Part shown: piece after piece, positions 5,332-6,641 of the stretch
How positions within the stretch are numbered: position 1 is the stretch's first letter
Layout of the letters: every line of letters starts with the position of its first letter
Origin: Pseudomonadota bacterium
Lineage (GTDB): Bacteria; Pseudomonadota; Alphaproteobacteria; Rhizobiales; Rhizobiaceae
DNA length: 6,641 bases
Assembly: GCA_023387715.1 (NCBI GenBank)
Contig: JAEWHQ010000012.1
Location: 1 to 6,641 of the forward strand
Direction of reading: 5' to 3'
Translations under genes and position numbers: made by a program
Notes under the pieces: model-generated
Database searches by the model: none
Seen by the model: only the letters and a program-made list of their open reading frames with translations
What the model was told of the DNA's origin: nothing

Positions 5332-6414
5332 TCAAAGATCGAAATGTTCTTTGGCGATGGTCAAGCGGTAGGTGACACCGTTTTCGTCTTTTAAATATTC
5401 TGCCTCGCCATCGACAACGGATGGAATGATGCGTTGCAAAACTGCTGAGCCAAAACGTGGCGGCGAGCTTTCATCAATCGGAATATTGTAAAAATCGGTC
5501 TCGTGCCATTCAAATACCAGCTGATCTTCGCCATCGGTTGTTTCGCTGGCTCTCATGCCGATAACGACATGGTTTTTAGATTGTGGATTGAGGCCGCCAA
5601 AAGAAGTGGCATTGACGATCAGCTCATGGAGCGCTAGCCCCAGATGCAGCGCAGCACCGGGGAAAAGATAAGGATTTTCGCCGGTTACTTTCAGGCGTGT
5701 ATCGTTGATATCGGTATATTTTTCCAGTTGCGAACGCACGAGATCGCGAAACAGCGCGCCATGCCAGTTAGAATCAGTGACCAGATCCTGCGATTGTGAC
5801 AGCGATTGGATACGGCCGCGAAATTTGCCCAAAAAGCCGTCAATCGTATCGGTAAAACGGGCAGTTTGTGCGGCTACACTTTGAATGATCGACAGCAGAT
5901 TTTTAGAGCGATGACTGACCTCGCGTAACAAAGCTTTGAGGATTTGCTCGCGTCGTTTCAACTCGCTGATATCAACCATGGTTGTGAGAATACCGGCCAA
6001 CGCACCGTCGTCGTGATAGTCGCAATCACTATAAAATTCATACCATCGGGAAGAGTTGCCAGTCAGAATATTGAGCTCAACCATTTGCGGTATTCCGCTT
6101 CTGATGGCTTCCTCGCGGCTCGCGCTGAGTTTTGCGGCAGAGGTCTCGTTCATCAGCTCATTATCTGTGCACCCTTTGAACCATTTATTCTGCCACATAG
6201 GTGGCAGATTTTCCGACCATATATATTCGAGATTGGCGGCTTGGTAGAGAATACAGACTCGCGCATTGCGCATGGAGCGTGTCAGCGAGCGCAAGCGCGA
6301 AAATTCTGATACTTCTATCTGTATAAGCTGATTGCTTTCACTTGTGCCCCCCTCTTTCATAAGTGCAGCCATTTCATTTGTGTTTGCTGTTGAGCTGAAA
6401 TCGTTTGCTCTCAT
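5332..6414 (-). CDS. Cytoplasmic PAS-HWE sensor histidine kinase
   Basis: This 360-aa protein has no membrane segment or signal peptide, so it should sense a cytoplasmic cue. A divergent N-terminus leads into one PAS domain at about 45-150 (ending ILTTMVDISELKRRE). The HisKA_2/HWE dimerisation motif is LLREVSHRSKN at 162-172 with phospho-acceptor His168. The ATP-binding domain has N-box HELIVNATSFGGL at 263-275 (His263, Asn268) and the defining Trp-x-Glu as WHE at 303-305. H-box, N-box His and WxE together identify the HWE class. After WHE the usual Gly-Gly-Pro stretch is absent (TDFYNIPIDESSPPRFGS), and the N-box has Ser-Phe where Lys-Tyr is common. AAGG at 6422-6425, seven bases upstream, supports ATG 6414. 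HWE kinases of this kind often phosphorylate PhyR in the alphaproteobacterial general stress response; that partner is inferred. It is probably co-transcribed with the DUF1328 gene upstream. Confidence 0.9.
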   Translation of the reverse strand: MRANDFSSTANTNEMAALMKEGGTSESNQLIQIEVSEFSRLRSLTRSMRNARVCILYQAANLEYIWSENLPPMWQNKWFKGCTDNELMNETSAAKLSASREEAIRSGIPQMVELNILTGNSSRWYEFYSDCDYHDDGALAGILTTMVDISELKRREQILKALLREVSHRSKNLLSIIQSVAAQTARFTDTIDGFLGKFRGRIQSLSQSQDLVTDSNWHGALFRDLVRSQLEKYTDINDTRLKVTGENPYLFPGAALHLGLALHELIVNATSFGGLNPQSKNHVVIGMRASETTDGEDQLVFEWHETDFYNIPIDESSPPRFGSAVLQRIIPSVVDGEAEYLKDENGVTYRLTIAKEHFDL

Positions 6415-6485
6415 TGCACTGCCTTAATGAAAAAGAACTATCTGCTCCGCGTCAGGGGCAAATATGCTAGTTTTTTGAACTGTTG

Positions 6486-6641
6486 TTAGACCTTACGGAT
6501 GATGCCGGCAATTAACGACAACACCAGAAGAGCAAGGAAAACAAAGAATAATATTTGCGCAATACCGGCTGATGCACCGGCAATGCCGCCAAAACCAAGC
6601 GCACCGGCCACAAGCGCTACCACGAGAAAAATCAGCGTGTA
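6486..6641 (-). CDS. DUF1328 (YtjA-like) small membrane protein, 5' end cut by window
   Basis: The minus-strand frame entering at 6641 runs 51 codons to TAA at 6488-6486. The visible protein begins [19 protein letters not shown], continues [20 protein letters not shown] and ends AGIIRKV. This is the highly conserved DUF1328 pattern: two hydrophobic helices (about visible residues 1-20 and 27-47) joined by a Gly/Ala-rich turn, with a short basic tail. Family members are about 54 aa, so only about three N-terminal residues lie outside the window. Function is unknown; the genes are often near stress-response loci in alphaproteobacteria. I see no terminator in the 71 nt before the kinase gene, so the two are probably co-transcribed. 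Confidence 0.9.
   Translation of the reverse strand, partial: YTLIFLVVALVAGALGFGGIAGASAGIAQILFFVFLALLVLSLIAGIIRKV

Noticed and set aside
5944..6309. Plus-strand frame of 121 codons opposite the kinase
   Set aside because: It is a shadow of the PAS domain coding sequence, which has strong family motifs on the minus strand.

Overview
This window looks like chromosomal core sequence from an alphaproteobacterium of the order Hyphomicrobiales (Rhizobiales). The most likely group is the Brucellaceae (Brucella/Ochrobactrum/Pseudochrobactrum). The basis is an alphaproteobacterial RpoH, a Fur protein without the C-terminal CxxC motifs, a PAS-HWE histidine kinase beside a DUF1328 gene, and a tRNA-Glu with encoded CCA. 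The family assignment is inference from remembered protein flavour, not from a search. I see no mobile element, CRISPR array or phage gene.

Layout, left to right. (1) 50-1540 (+) is a single-pass membrane protein with long low-complexity linkers and an unrecognised C-terminal domain. It converges on (2) rpoH (1626-2540, -), the heat-shock sigma factor, and the two share a bidirectional hairpin terminator at 1571-1594. (3) 2541-2820 is the rpoH control region; it holds a candidate EcfG-type promoter and leader RNA hairpins. (4) rluD (2861-3898, -), a 23S rRNA pseudouridine synthase, has its own terminator at 2821-2855. (5) 3923-4393 (+) is a small membrane-anchored protein, divergent from rluD with only 24 nt between the start codons. 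(6) 4394-4625 is non-coding and rich in inverted repeats, and leads into (7) tRNA-Glu(UUC) at 4626-4700. (8) fur (4845-5270, +) converges, through a strong hairpin terminator, on (9) a cytoplasmic PAS-HWE sensor kinase (5332-6414, -). (10) A DUF1328 two-helix membrane protein (6486-6641, -) runs off the right edge and is probably co-transcribed with the kinase.

How the genes may work together: HWE kinases and DUF1328 genes commonly flank the general stress response locus (phyR-nepR-ecfG) in this order, so that locus may lie just beyond base 6641. If so, the GAAAC-N16-CGTT motif upstream of rpoH would let the general stress sigma factor feed into the heat-shock regulon. Both points are inference. 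Most of the window is ordinary housekeeping sequence. The best candidates for something undescribed are the rpoH control region, the hairpin cluster before tRNA-Glu and the unrecognised domain at the left.
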